The translations under genes were made by a program, and so were the position numbers. A model generated the notes under the pieces. The model did no database searches. It was not told the origin of the DNA and worked only from the letters and a program-made list of their open reading frames with translations. From an uncultured Bacilli bacterium (GTDB lineage Bacteria > Bacillota_I > Bacilli_A > RF39 > UBA660): a stretch of DNA of 15,705 bases. The stretch spans positions 1 to 15,705 of the forward strand of contig CAKOTD010000027.1 in NCBI GenBank assembly GCA_934120015.1, read 5' to 3'. Shown in pieces: positions 6,004-12,993 of this stretch; position 1 is the stretch's first letter, and every line of letters starts with the position of its first letter.

Positions 6004-6975
6004 ATGTGGAGAATTGGAAATGTTGAAATAGATAACCAAGTAATAATGGCACCTATGGCAGGAATTTCTAATAATGCATATAGAAAAATCATAAAAGAAA
6101 TGGGAGCAGGCCTTGTATATGCCGAAATGGTTAGTGATAAAGCAATAACATATCATAATCAAAAAACAATAGATATGTTGTATATGGATGAAACTGAAAG
6201 ACCTATTTCACAACAAATCTTTGGTTCTGATAAAGAATCATTTGTAGAAGCAGCCAAATTTATTTGTGAAAAAATGAAACCAGATATAATAGATATTAAT
6301 ATGGGGTGCCCTGTACCTAAAGTAGCACTTCGTAGTCAGGCTGGAAGTGCATTACTTAAAAATCCAGAAAAAGTTTATGATATAGTTAAAGCTGTAGTAG
6401 ATGCAGTTGATATTCCCGTTACAGTCAAAATAAGAAGTGGATGGGATAACAAAAGTATTAATGCTGTAGAAATTGCCAAAACATGTGAAAAAGCAGGTGT
6501 TAGTGCAATTGCAGTTCATCCTAGAACAAGGGCACAACAATATAGTGGATTAGCAGATTGGAAAATAATTAAAGCAGTAAAAGAAAGTGTCAGTATACCT
6601 GTAATTGGTAATGGGGATATAAAAACGTGTTTCGACGCCAAAAAAATGCTTGAAGAAACTGGTTGTGATGCAGTTATGATAGGTAGAGGATTATTAGGAA
6701 ATCCATGGCTAGTTAAAGAAACAATTGATTATTTAGAAAAAGGAAGTCTTCCCAAAAAGATTACTAAACAAGAAAAAATTGAGATGATAAAAAAACACTA
6801 TAGTTATTTAATAGCAATCAAAAATGAAAAGTTAGCTCTATTAGAGATGAGAATGTTTATACCATGGTATTTAAAAGGTTTAAGTGGTAGTAATGAAGTG
6901 AAGAAGAAAATATTTAGTTGTAATAATTTTAAAGAAATAGAATATATATTGGAAGATTATGGAAAAGAGGAATAA
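6004..6975 (+). CDS. dusB: tRNA-dihydrouridine synthase (DusB type)
   Basis: FMN-dependent enzyme that reduces specific uridines in the tRNA D-loop to dihydrouridine using NADPH. The 323-aa length fits the family. Visible in order: the N-terminal flavin-binding MAPMAGISNNAYR (15-27), NMGCPVPK (99-106) with catalytic Cys102, the VKIRSGWD segment, VHPRTRAQQYSGLADW, PVIGNGDI and the phosphate-binding DAVMIGRGLLGNPW. Where most DusB proteins read KNGSGSALL after the catalytic loop, this one has ALRSQAGSALL, a small variation. AGGTGG stands four bases before the ATG. First gene of a long operon; dusB next to lysS is a common Bacillota arrangement. The subtype (B rather than another Dus) is inferred from motif pattern and context. 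Confidence 0.95.
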   Translation: MWRIGNVEIDNQVIMAPMAGISNNAYRKIIKEMGAGLVYAEMVSDKAITYHNQKTIDMLYMDETERPISQQIFGSDKESFVEAAKFICEKMKPDIIDINMGCPVPKVALRSQAGSALLKNPEKVYDIVKAVVDAVDIPVTVKIRSGWDNKSINAVEIAKTCEKAGVSAIAVHPRTRAQQYSGLADWKIIKAVKESVSIPVIGNGDIKTCFDAKKMLEETGCDAVMIGRGLLGNPWLVKETIDYLEKGSLPKKITKQEKIEMIKKHYSYLIAIKNEKLALLEMRMFIPWYLKGLSGSNEVKKKIFSCNNFKEIEYILEDYGKEE

Positions 6976-6976
6976 T

Positions 6977-7558
6977 ATGTCTAGTATTAAATCACGAATT
7001 TTTGCTTACATTATTGATATGTGCATTGTTTCAATTATATTTATTTTATTTTCATCCATAGTGCCTGAAAGAAGAAACTATAACGAACTTAATAATGAAT
7101 TAGAAGAAGTTACACAGCAATTTGTTGATGGAAAACTTGAACTTGATGTATTTATAAATAGACAAGCAGAAATTACTCAAGATATAGATAAAGAAAATGT
7201 TTTTCTAAATGTTATGCAAGCAATGCTTATAATTGGATATTTTATTGTATTACCATATTGTATGGATGGCAAAACTATTGGTAAAAAAATGATGAAAATT
7301 AAAATTGTAAGTACCGATGGGGAACTTGAATATAATAATCTAATTATAAGAGCATTATTAATTAATGGCCTTGGCTATATATTAATCCTATTAGGCTGTG
7401 TATATATACTACCAAGCGTTGCTTATTCATTTTTGACAATGTTTTTAAGTGCACTTGAAATTATTATATTAATTGTTAGTCTTATCAAAATGAAAAAAAA
7501 TGAAGATCATGAAGGTTTACATGATGCATTAGCACATACAAAAGTGATAGAAATTTAA
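6977..7558 (+). CDS. RDD-family integral membrane protein
   Basis: The RDD family is named for a conserved Arg-Asp-Asp set; here Arg7 and Asp14 lie at the start of the first membrane helix (about residues 7-30), and the family hallmark MDGKTIGKKMMKIKIV lies at 96-111. Further hydrophobic segments at about 80-95 and 120-172 suggest three to five membrane passes. Between the first two is an acidic, probably coiled stretch (about 35-73, ELNNELEEVTQQF onward). Function is unknown for most members; some have been linked to ion transport. The start at 6977 is chosen over an in-frame ATG at 6959 because AGAGGA (6966-6971) is correctly spaced for it, and it begins one base after the dus stop. Confidence 0.85.
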   Translation: MSSIKSRIFAYIIDMCIVSIIFILFSSIVPERRNYNELNNELEEVTQQFVDGKLELDVFINRQAEITQDIDKENVFLNVMQAMLIIGYFIVLPYCMDGKTIGKKMMKIKIVSTDGELEYNNLIIRALLINGLGYILILLGCVYILPSVAYSFLTMFLSALEIIILIVSLIKMKKNEDHEGLHDALAHTKVIEI

Positions 7559-7572
7559 TTGAGGTGGAATTT

Positions 7573-9039
7573 ATGAGAGAATTTACAGAACAAGAGTTAG
7601 TAAGAAGAGAAAAAGTTAAAAATATTAAAAATGCGTATCCAGATAAGTATGAAATTAATTTTTCACTAAGGGATGCAAGTAACTTGCCAGATGGTCAAAG
7701 CGGTGTAAAAGTAGCTGGAAGAATAGTTTTAATGCGTAAGATGGGTAAAATGTCCTTTTTAACAATTGGTGATATAGAAGGTAAAATTCAAATATCTGTT
7801 AAAATTGATATGATTGGAGAAGAGGCCTATGAACAATTTAAAAATAACTTTGATTTAGGTGATTTTATTGGTGTGGAAGGAGAAATATTTACTACACATA
7901 CAGGTGAAAAAACAGTTAGAGCAAGTTCTATTAAATTTTTAGGAAAAGCACTTAAACCTCTTCCAGAAAAATTTCATGGTCTTGAGGATATAGAAACTAT
8001 TTATCGTAATAGATATGTTGACTTAATAACAAATGATGATTCTAAAAAGAAATTTTTATTAAGAAGTAAATTTATTAGAGAATTAAGAAATTATTTAGAT
8101 AACAAAGGATACATTGAAATTGAAACTCCTATATTAAATAACAAAGCATCAGGAGCAACAGCAAAGCCTTTTATTACACATCATAATGCACTTGATATTG
8201 ATTTATATTTAAGAATAGCACCTGAAACTTATTTAAAACGTGCAGTTGTAGGAGGATTTACAAAAGTATTTGAAATAGCTCGTTGTTTTAGAAATGAAGG
8301 TATGGATGCAACTCACTTACAAGACTTTACTATGATAGAAGGATATGGTGCATACTTAAATTATAAAGATAATATGGTATTTTTAAGAGAAATGCTTCAA
8401 ACCATTATTATGAATTTATTTGGTACACTTGAAATAAAAATTGGTGGTGCTGATGTTGATTTATCTGGACAATGGCCTGCTATTTCTTTTAGAGAATTGA
8501 TTATGAAGTATTCTAATATTGATATAGATGTTTATAATGATAAAGATAAATTACTTAACAAAATAAAAGAGGATAAAATTGAAATTGATTCAGAAACTCC
8601 ACTTGAAAACTTAGGTTATGGTAATTTAGTTGATCAACTTTATAAAAAAGTAGCACGTCCACATTTAATTAATCCAATATTCTTAACAGAGCATCCAATT
8701 AGTTTATCACCACTTGCTAGAGCAAATGATGAAAATCCTAATATAACAGATCGTTTTCAATTAGTTATTAATGGTGCAGAAATAATAAATGCATATTCAG
8801 AATTAGTTGATCCTGTTGAACAAGAAAGAAGATTATTAAAGCAAGCTGAATTAAAGGCAGCAGGTGATGAAGAAGCAATGTGCATGGATTATGATTACAT
8901 TGAGGCAATGGAATATGGAATGCCTCCAATTTCTGGTTGGGGAATGGGAATTGATAGACTAATGCAGCTACTTACAAATTCAGATAATATAAAAGATTGT
9001 ATATTATTTCCACTTATGAAACCTTTAAATAAGGATTAA
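7573..9039 (+). CDS. lysS: lysyl-tRNA synthetase, class II
   Basis: Class IIb aminoacyl-tRNA synthetase that joins lysine to tRNA-Lys in the cytosol. An N-terminal OB-fold anticodon-binding domain (about residues 45-150, including VAGRIVLMRKMGKMSFLTI) precedes the catalytic domain. Motif 1 lies near IEIETPILNNKASGATAKPF, motif 2 has ARCFRNEG with Arg237-Glu242, and motif 3 is GWGMGIDRL at 455-463. At 488 aa it is full length. The ATG at 7573 is preferred over an in-frame GTG at 7564, because that GTG is itself part of the GAGGTGG ribosome site (7561-7567). There is no T-box leader; expression follows the operon promoter upstream of dusB. Confidence 0.97.
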   Translation: MREFTEQELVRREKVKNIKNAYPDKYEINFSLRDASNLPDGQSGVKVAGRIVLMRKMGKMSFLTIGDIEGKIQISVKIDMIGEEAYEQFKNNFDLGDFIGVEGEIFTTHTGEKTVRASSIKFLGKALKPLPEKFHGLEDIETIYRNRYVDLITNDDSKKKFLLRSKFIRELRNYLDNKGYIEIETPILNNKASGATAKPFITHHNALDIDLYLRIAPETYLKRAVVGGFTKVFEIARCFRNEGMDATHLQDFTMIEGYGAYLNYKDNMVFLREMLQTIIMNLFGTLEIKIGGADVDLSGQWPAISFRELIMKYSNIDIDVYNDKDKLLNKIKEDKIEIDSETPLENLGYGNLVDQLYKKVARPHLINPIFLTEHPISLSPLARANDENPNITDRFQLVINGAEIINAYSELVDPVEQERRLLKQAELKAAGDEEAMCMDYDYIEAMEYGMPPISGWGMGIDRLMQLLTNSDNIKDCILFPLMKPLNKD

Positions 9040-9042
9040 TTT

Positions 9043-9570
9043 ATGAAATTAATTTTAGTAAGACATGGACAAACCGATTGGAATAAAAAAGGTATTATGC
9101 AGGGAAAAACAGATGTTCCATTAAATGAAACAGGAAAAAACCAGGCTTTAGAAGTAAAAAATATATTAAAAAACAGAAAGATTGATATCTGTTTTTCCAG
9201 CCCTTTAAAAAGGGCTATTATGACAGCTAAGATAATTACAGATATAGATATTTTGATAGATGAAAGACTTGTTGAGAGATACATGGGATTTCTAGAAGGT
9301 AAACCAAGAAACCTTTATAAAGCAGAAAACTATTACGATTTGAAATTAAACTCAAGTAAGTATGAAGTTGAAAGTATTAAAGATTTGCTTTCAAGGGCAA
9401 ATGAATTTATCTGTAATATAAAAGAAAAATATAGTGATAAAACTATATTAGTAGTATCCCATGGGGCAACTATAAGAGCTCTTCATTATATCATAACAGG
9501 GTATGATGAAAAGACAAATTTTCTAGAAAAGAAAATTCCAAATTGCTCTATTTTAGAGTATAACATATAG
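9043..9570 (+). CDS. histidine phosphatase superfamily protein (phosphoglycerate mutase-like)
   Basis: A 175-aa phosphatase-fold protein. LVRHGQT (residues 5-11) carries the phospho-accepting His8, SSPLKRA is the typical arginine loop, ERYMGFLEG follows, and VVSHGATIRAL holds the second catalytic His140. The length is nearer to the small phosphatases (CobC, GpmB or PhoE types) than to the glycolytic dPGM of about 230-250 aa. The natural substrate cannot be told from sequence; annotations in this family are often unreliable. AAGGA (9031-9035) lies in the end of lysS, and the gene begins three bases after that stop, so it is co-transcribed. Confidence 0.9.
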   Translation: MKLILVRHGQTDWNKKGIMQGKTDVPLNETGKNQALEVKNILKNRKIDICFSSPLKRAIMTAKIITDIDILIDERLVERYMGFLEGKPRNLYKAENYYDLKLNSSKYEVESIKDLLSRANEFICNIKEKYSDKTILVVSHGATIRALHYIITGYDEKTNFLEKKIPNCSILEYNI

Positions 9571-9583
9571 AAAAGAGGTATAT

Positions 9584-10762
9584 ATGAAAGTATTATCAGT
9601 AAATGCTGGTAGCTCATCACTTAAGTTTCGAGCTTATGAAATGCCAGAAGAAAAAGTATTAATTTCCGGAACTTTTGAAAGAATTGGTATCAATGATAGT
9701 TTTTATACTATTAAAATTAATGGAGAGAAGATTAAACATGATACTCCTTTAAAAGATCATAAACAAGCATTTGAAATACTAGTTGATGAACTTTTAAAAA
9801 ATAATGTTGTATCTTCACTTGATGAAATAAAAGGTATTGGTCATAGGGTTGTCCAAGGGGGTTCATATTTTGATAGAACTGTTGTAGCAACTGATGATGT
9901 TGTTGAAAAGATAGATGAGTTATCAGCTCTTGCACCACTTCATAATCCAGCAGCAATCGTTGGTATTAATGCTGCTAAAGCAGTAGTACCAGGTGCTATT
10001 CAAACTGTTTGTTTTGATACAGCCTTTCATCAAACGATGAAAGAAGAAAATTATCTATACGCTCTTCCAATTTCCTGGTATGAAAAATATGGTGTAAGAA
10101 GATATGGAGCACATGGTACTAGTCATAAATATATATCAATGAGAATGAATGAAATATTAGGAAGAAACGATACAAAATTAATTACTTGCCATATAGGTAA
10201 TGGAGCTAGTATTTCTGCAGTTATGAATGGGAAATGTTTAAATACATCAATGGGACTTACACCTAATGCTGGGCTTATTATGGGAACACGTTCTGGTGAT
10301 ATAGATGCAACAATAATTCCATATATTATGGAAAAAACTGGTATGACTCCAAAAGAAATAGACAATGCTCTAAACAAAGAAAGTGGACTATTTGCCATTA
10401 GTGGTGGAAAAAGTGATTTTAGAGATGTTAATGATGGTTATAATAATAATGATGAGAAATGTATACTTGCCCTAAAAATGTATATTAGAAGAATTACTGA
10501 TTATATAGCAAAATATTATTTTGAAATGAAGGGTTGTGATGCTATAGTTATAACTGCTGGTGTTGGTGAAAATGCAATCTTATTTAGAAGAAAATTATTA
10601 GAGTCTTTAGATGTATTAGGTATAAAAATTGATGAAGAAAATATTAATAAAGCAGGTGTAGAAGTAAGAATTACAACAGATGATTCTAAAATACCTTGTT
10701 ATATAATTCCAACTGATGAAGAAGTTATGATGGCAAGGGAAACTTACGAATTTTTAAAGTAA
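9584..10762 (+). CDS. ackA: acetate kinase
   Basis: Converts acetyl phosphate and ADP to acetate and ATP (reversible), the ATP-yielding step of acetate fermentation. At 392 aa it is full length. The ASKHA-fold motifs are clear: NAGSSSLKF from Asn7, GIGHRVVQGG, VCFDTAFHQTM with Asp145, RRYGAHGTSHKYI, CHIGNGASISAV, MGTRSGDIDATI, the TAGVGENA loop, and DEEVMMARET with the C-terminal catalytic glutamate. AGAGG (9574-9578) precedes the start. The usual partner pta (phosphotransacetylase) is not adjacent, so it must be elsewhere or another acetyl-phosphate source is used. Its placement in an operon of translation genes is a loose housekeeping grouping. Confidence 0.97.
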   Translation: MKVLSVNAGSSSLKFRAYEMPEEKVLISGTFERIGINDSFYTIKINGEKIKHDTPLKDHKQAFEILVDELLKNNVVSSLDEIKGIGHRVVQGGSYFDRTVVATDDVVEKIDELSALAPLHNPAAIVGINAAKAVVPGAIQTVCFDTAFHQTMKEENYLYALPISWYEKYGVRRYGAHGTSHKYISMRMNEILGRNDTKLITCHIGNGASISAVMNGKCLNTSMGLTPNAGLIMGTRSGDIDATIIPYIMEKTGMTPKEIDNALNKESGLFAISGGKSDFRDVNDGYNNNDEKCILALKMYIRRITDYIAKYYFEMKGCDAIVITAGVGENAILFRRKLLESLDVLGIKIDEENINKAGVEVRITTDDSKIPCYIIPTDEEVMMARETYEFLK

Positions 10763-10780
10763 GATAGAAAGTGTGAATTT

Positions 10781-11746
10781 GTGAATAAGAAAGTTTGTAG
10801 AAAAATATATAAGTTAATAAAAAAATATGACACGATAGTGCTTGCTAGGCATGTTGGTGCAGATCCGGATGCACTTGCAAGTCAGATTGGCTTGAGGGAT
10901 TTAATTTTAAATGCGTTTCCCGATAAAAAAGTATATACAGCAGGTTGTCCGGCTTCAAGATTCAAATATTTAGGAAATTTAAATTTTGATGAAAATATTG
11001 ATTATAGTAGGTCATTATTAATTGTTACTGACACACCAGATGCTAAAAGAGTAGATGGTGTAGACGCTACTAAATTTTCTTATTCAATAAAAATAGATCA
11101 TCATCCTTTTGTTGAGAAATTTTGTGATTTTGAATGGATAGATGATAAAGCAAGCAGTGCTTCACAAATGATAATAGAGCTTTGTTTTAATACAAAACTT
11201 AAATTAACTAAAAGTATTGCTGAAAAATTATATATAGGTTTGGTTGCCGATACAGGTAGATTTATGTTTACTTATACAACTCCCAAAACATTTAACCTAG
11301 TGGCCAAACTTATAGAAAAAACGAACTTATCTATTACCCCACTTTATGAAAACTTATATTTAAGACCAATTAAAGAAATTCGTTTTCAAGGTTTTATTGA
11401 AAGTAATTTACAGGTAACAGAACATGGATTTGGTTATCTAAAAATTGATGAAAAAATATTAAATGAATATAATGTAGATGCAGCAACTGCTGGAAATATG
11501 GTTAATAATTTTAATTATATAGATGGTGTTTATGCTTGGGCAATATTTTCATTTGATAAAAATAATGGTACGATAAGAGGTTCAATTAGATCCAGAGGTC
11601 CAATAATTAATGAAGTTGCTTCTGCCTTTGGAGGCGGTGGTCATATATATGCAAGTGGGGTTCGTTTAACAAGCTTTGATGATGTAGATAAAATAGTTTT
11701 AGAACTTGATAAAGAATGTGAAAAATATAATAAAAACTATAATTAG
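10781..11746 (+). CDS. nrnA: DHH/DHHA1 phosphoesterase, NrnA-like
   Basis: Bifunctional family that degrades short RNA oligomers (nanoRNase) and dephosphorylates pAp; some relatives cleave cyclic-dinucleotide products such as pApA. Metal-binding motifs are present: HVGADPDA with Asp28 and Asp30, VTDTPD with Asp84, the DHH triad at 106-108 and VADTGRF with Asp157. The C-terminal DHHA1 domain carries SIRSRG and the glycine-rich GGGGHIYASG. At 321 aa it is the normal length for NrnA and much shorter than membrane-bound GdpP. The start is GTG; its ribosome site is weak (AGAAAG, 10765-10770), so expression may be low or coupled to ackA. The gene ends inside a strong symmetric terminator. Choice between oligoribonuclease and pApA hydrolase needs biochemistry. 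Confidence 0.9.
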   Translation: MNKKVCRKIYKLIKKYDTIVLARHVGADPDALASQIGLRDLILNAFPDKKVYTAGCPASRFKYLGNLNFDENIDYSRSLLIVTDTPDAKRVDGVDATKFSYSIKIDHHPFVEKFCDFEWIDDKASSASQMIIELCFNTKLKLTKSIAEKLYIGLVADTGRFMFTYTTPKTFNLVAKLIEKTNLSITPLYENLYLRPIKEIRFQGFIESNLQVTEHGFGYLKIDEKILNEYNVDAATAGNMVNNFNYIDGVYAWAIFSFDKNNGTIRGSIRSRGPIINEVASAFGGGGHIYASGVRLTSFDDVDKIVLELDKECEKYNKNYN

Positions 11747-11766
11747 AAATAATTATAGTTTTTATT
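11729..11766. terminator. symmetric bidirectional terminator between convergent genes
   Basis: Two 17-base arms (11729-11745 and 11750-11766) are perfectly complementary around a GAAA tetraloop (11746-11749). The right arm ends with five T for + transcription; read in the other direction the left arm also gives five T and an AT-rich tail. It overlaps the stop codon of the NrnA-like gene (11744-11746) and lies 12 bases beyond the stop of the - strand gene, so it can end both. Confidence 0.9.
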
Positions 11767-11777
11767 GCCTTATTATC

Positions 11778-12002
11778 TTATCTGTAGTAACCTCCATAAT
11801 AGTAATAATTATTTGGATATGGATAATAATAATTGTTATAATATGGTCTATTTGGATAAAATGCAGGTGCAACAAGTCCACCAGTAATACCACCTAGAAT
11901 AAATGGACCTAAAAATCCTCCTAAAACACGATCATCACTTTTTTTGCTTTGCATATTTTGAAAATCAGGATTTAAATAGGGATTATAATAATTTTGATAC
12001 AT
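11778..12002 (-). CDS. small Tyr/Asn-rich protein, coat-like
   Basis: A 74-aa protein read on the - strand, the only such gene here. Ribosome site AAAGGAG is placed seven bases before ATG (read from 12002), far better than for the overlapping + frame. The order is a Tyr/Asn/Pro-rich head, a hydrophilic linker (QSKKSDDR), a glycine-rich hydrophobic core (GGFLGPFILGGITGGLVAPAF) and a tail almost entirely of Tyr, Asn, Pro and Gly. Seventeen of 74 residues are tyrosine. The core could span or enter a membrane; the tail resembles spore-coat or other cross-linked surface proteins of Bacillota. I do not recognise a named family, and coat function is inference from composition. A possible promoter on the - strand is TTCACA, 17 bases, TAAATT, but this is weak and could serve another sigma factor. 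Confidence 0.72.
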   Translation of the reverse strand: MYQNYYNPYLNPDFQNMQSKKSDDRVLGGFLGPFILGGITGGLVAPAFYPNRPYYNNYYYPYPNNYYYYGGYYR

Positions 12003-12081
12003 AATCTTACTCCTTTCACAATAATTTATGTTATTTGCTTAATTTTGTGAATAAATGCATATATTTAATTAGGTGATTGAA

Positions 12082-12939
12082 GTGAAAAAAATTTTTAGTA
12101 TTATAGGTTTTGTTACTTTAGTATGCTTAAGCTTTATTTATACTGAAAGAGCAGCAAATTTGGCAAATTCCAAAGATGAACTTATGATGACAATTAAACA
12201 ACTATCTAGCAAATATGAAATAAAATCCGTTGATGCAATAATAGATAATGATACTTTTATACCAGGTATTAATGGAACAAAAGTTGATTGTAATAAAAGT
12301 TATAGAGCAATGAAAAAGTATGGAGTATTCAATGAGTCTTTACTTGAATATAAACAGATTAAGCCAAATGATATTATTGCAGATAATTATGACAAGTATA
12401 TTATTAGTGGAAATCCAGAAAAAAATATGGTTAGTTTAATTATATTTGTTGATTCTAATACAAGTGTAGAAAATATTATAAAAATTGCTGATGAAAAAAA
12501 AGTTAAAATAAATTTATTTGTCGATAGCACTTGGTTTAAAGAAAATAATCATCTAATAGAAAAATATATAAGTAATGGACATATAATAGGAAATTTAAGT
12601 TATAATCTTGATTATAATGACGGAGCATATATATATATGGATACAATAATAAAGAAAATTGGAAAACAGAAAATTGGATATTGTTATGCTGATGATGAAA
12701 ATATTCAAAATTTAAAGATATGCTCCATGAATAAAAATTATACAATAAAACCAGATTTACTAATAAAAGATAATTACTTAACTAATATAAAGAGTAATTT
12801 AAAGTCAGGAAGTATTATATCACTAAAACTAAGTGATAATTTAAACAAAGAGTTATTAGTAATAATAAACTATATTAATTCTAAAGGATTTAGCATAGTA
12901 AATTTAGATACATTATTAAATGAAAATAGAAGTTTATAG
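12082..12939 (+). CDS. membrane-anchored protein with degenerate NodB (polysaccharide deacetylase-like) domain
   Basis: A 285-aa protein with an N-terminal hydrophobic anchor or signal (about residues 4-19, after two lysines). From about residue 117 it follows the NodB pattern: a strand ending IIFVDSN where active enzymes have TFDDGP, then INLFVDSTWFKENNHLIEKY and NGHIIGNLSYN where active enzymes have GHEIGNHSYTH. Asp124 of the Asp pair remains, but the catalytic-base Asp is Val123, and both zinc histidines are Leu172 and Leu176. It is therefore probably not an active deacetylase; a carbohydrate-binding or structural role outside the membrane is inferred. The start GTG at 12082 is chosen because AGGTGA (12071-12076) is five bases upstream; an in-frame GTG at 12073 lies inside that site. 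It stands alone, ended by its own terminator. The family call rests on pattern by eye. Confidence 0.68.
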   Translation: MKKIFSIIGFVTLVCLSFIYTERAANLANSKDELMMTIKQLSSKYEIKSVDAIIDNDTFIPGINGTKVDCNKSYRAMKKYGVFNESLLEYKQIKPNDIIADNYDKYIISGNPEKNMVSLIIFVDSNTSVENIIKIADEKKVKINLFVDSTWFKENNHLIEKYISNGHIIGNLSYNLDYNDGAYIYMDTIIKKIGKQKIGYCYADDENIQNLKICSMNKNYTIKPDLLIKDNYLTNIKSNLKSGSIISLKLSDNLNKELLVIINYINSKGFSIVNLDTLLNENRSL

Positions 12940-12957
12940 GAATAACAATTCCTTTTT
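12938..12957 (+). terminator. intrinsic terminator after the NodB-like gene
   Basis: AGGAAT (12938-12943) and ATTCCT (12948-12953) form a perfect 6-bp stem with a four-base loop, and the right arm runs into five T (12953-12957). It overlaps the stop codon. Confidence 0.72.
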
Positions 12958-12968
12958 ATTTTATTTTG

Positions 12969-12977
12969 TGTTAAAAT
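12969..12977 (+). promoter_or_regulatory. possible extended -10 promoter of the U32 gene
   Basis: TGT followed by TAAAAT (12972-12977) fits an extended -10 element. No good -35 is seen; the region where it would lie is the preceding terminator. The GGTGAT ribosome site follows at 12984-12989, again giving a very short leader. Confidence 0.4.
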
Positions 12978-12993
12978 TTTAATGGTGATTAGT

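Noticed and set aside
7559..7572. T-box or lysine riboswitch before lysS
   Set aside because: Only 14 bases separate the RDD gene from lysS, and the operon leader near 5987 is also too short.
11706..11897. A 63-codon + strand frame rich in Ile, Val and Trp
   Set aside because: It is the complement of the Tyr-rich - strand gene and crosses the terminator; its Ile/Trp-rich look comes from reading Tyr/Asn codons backwards, and it has no ribosome site.
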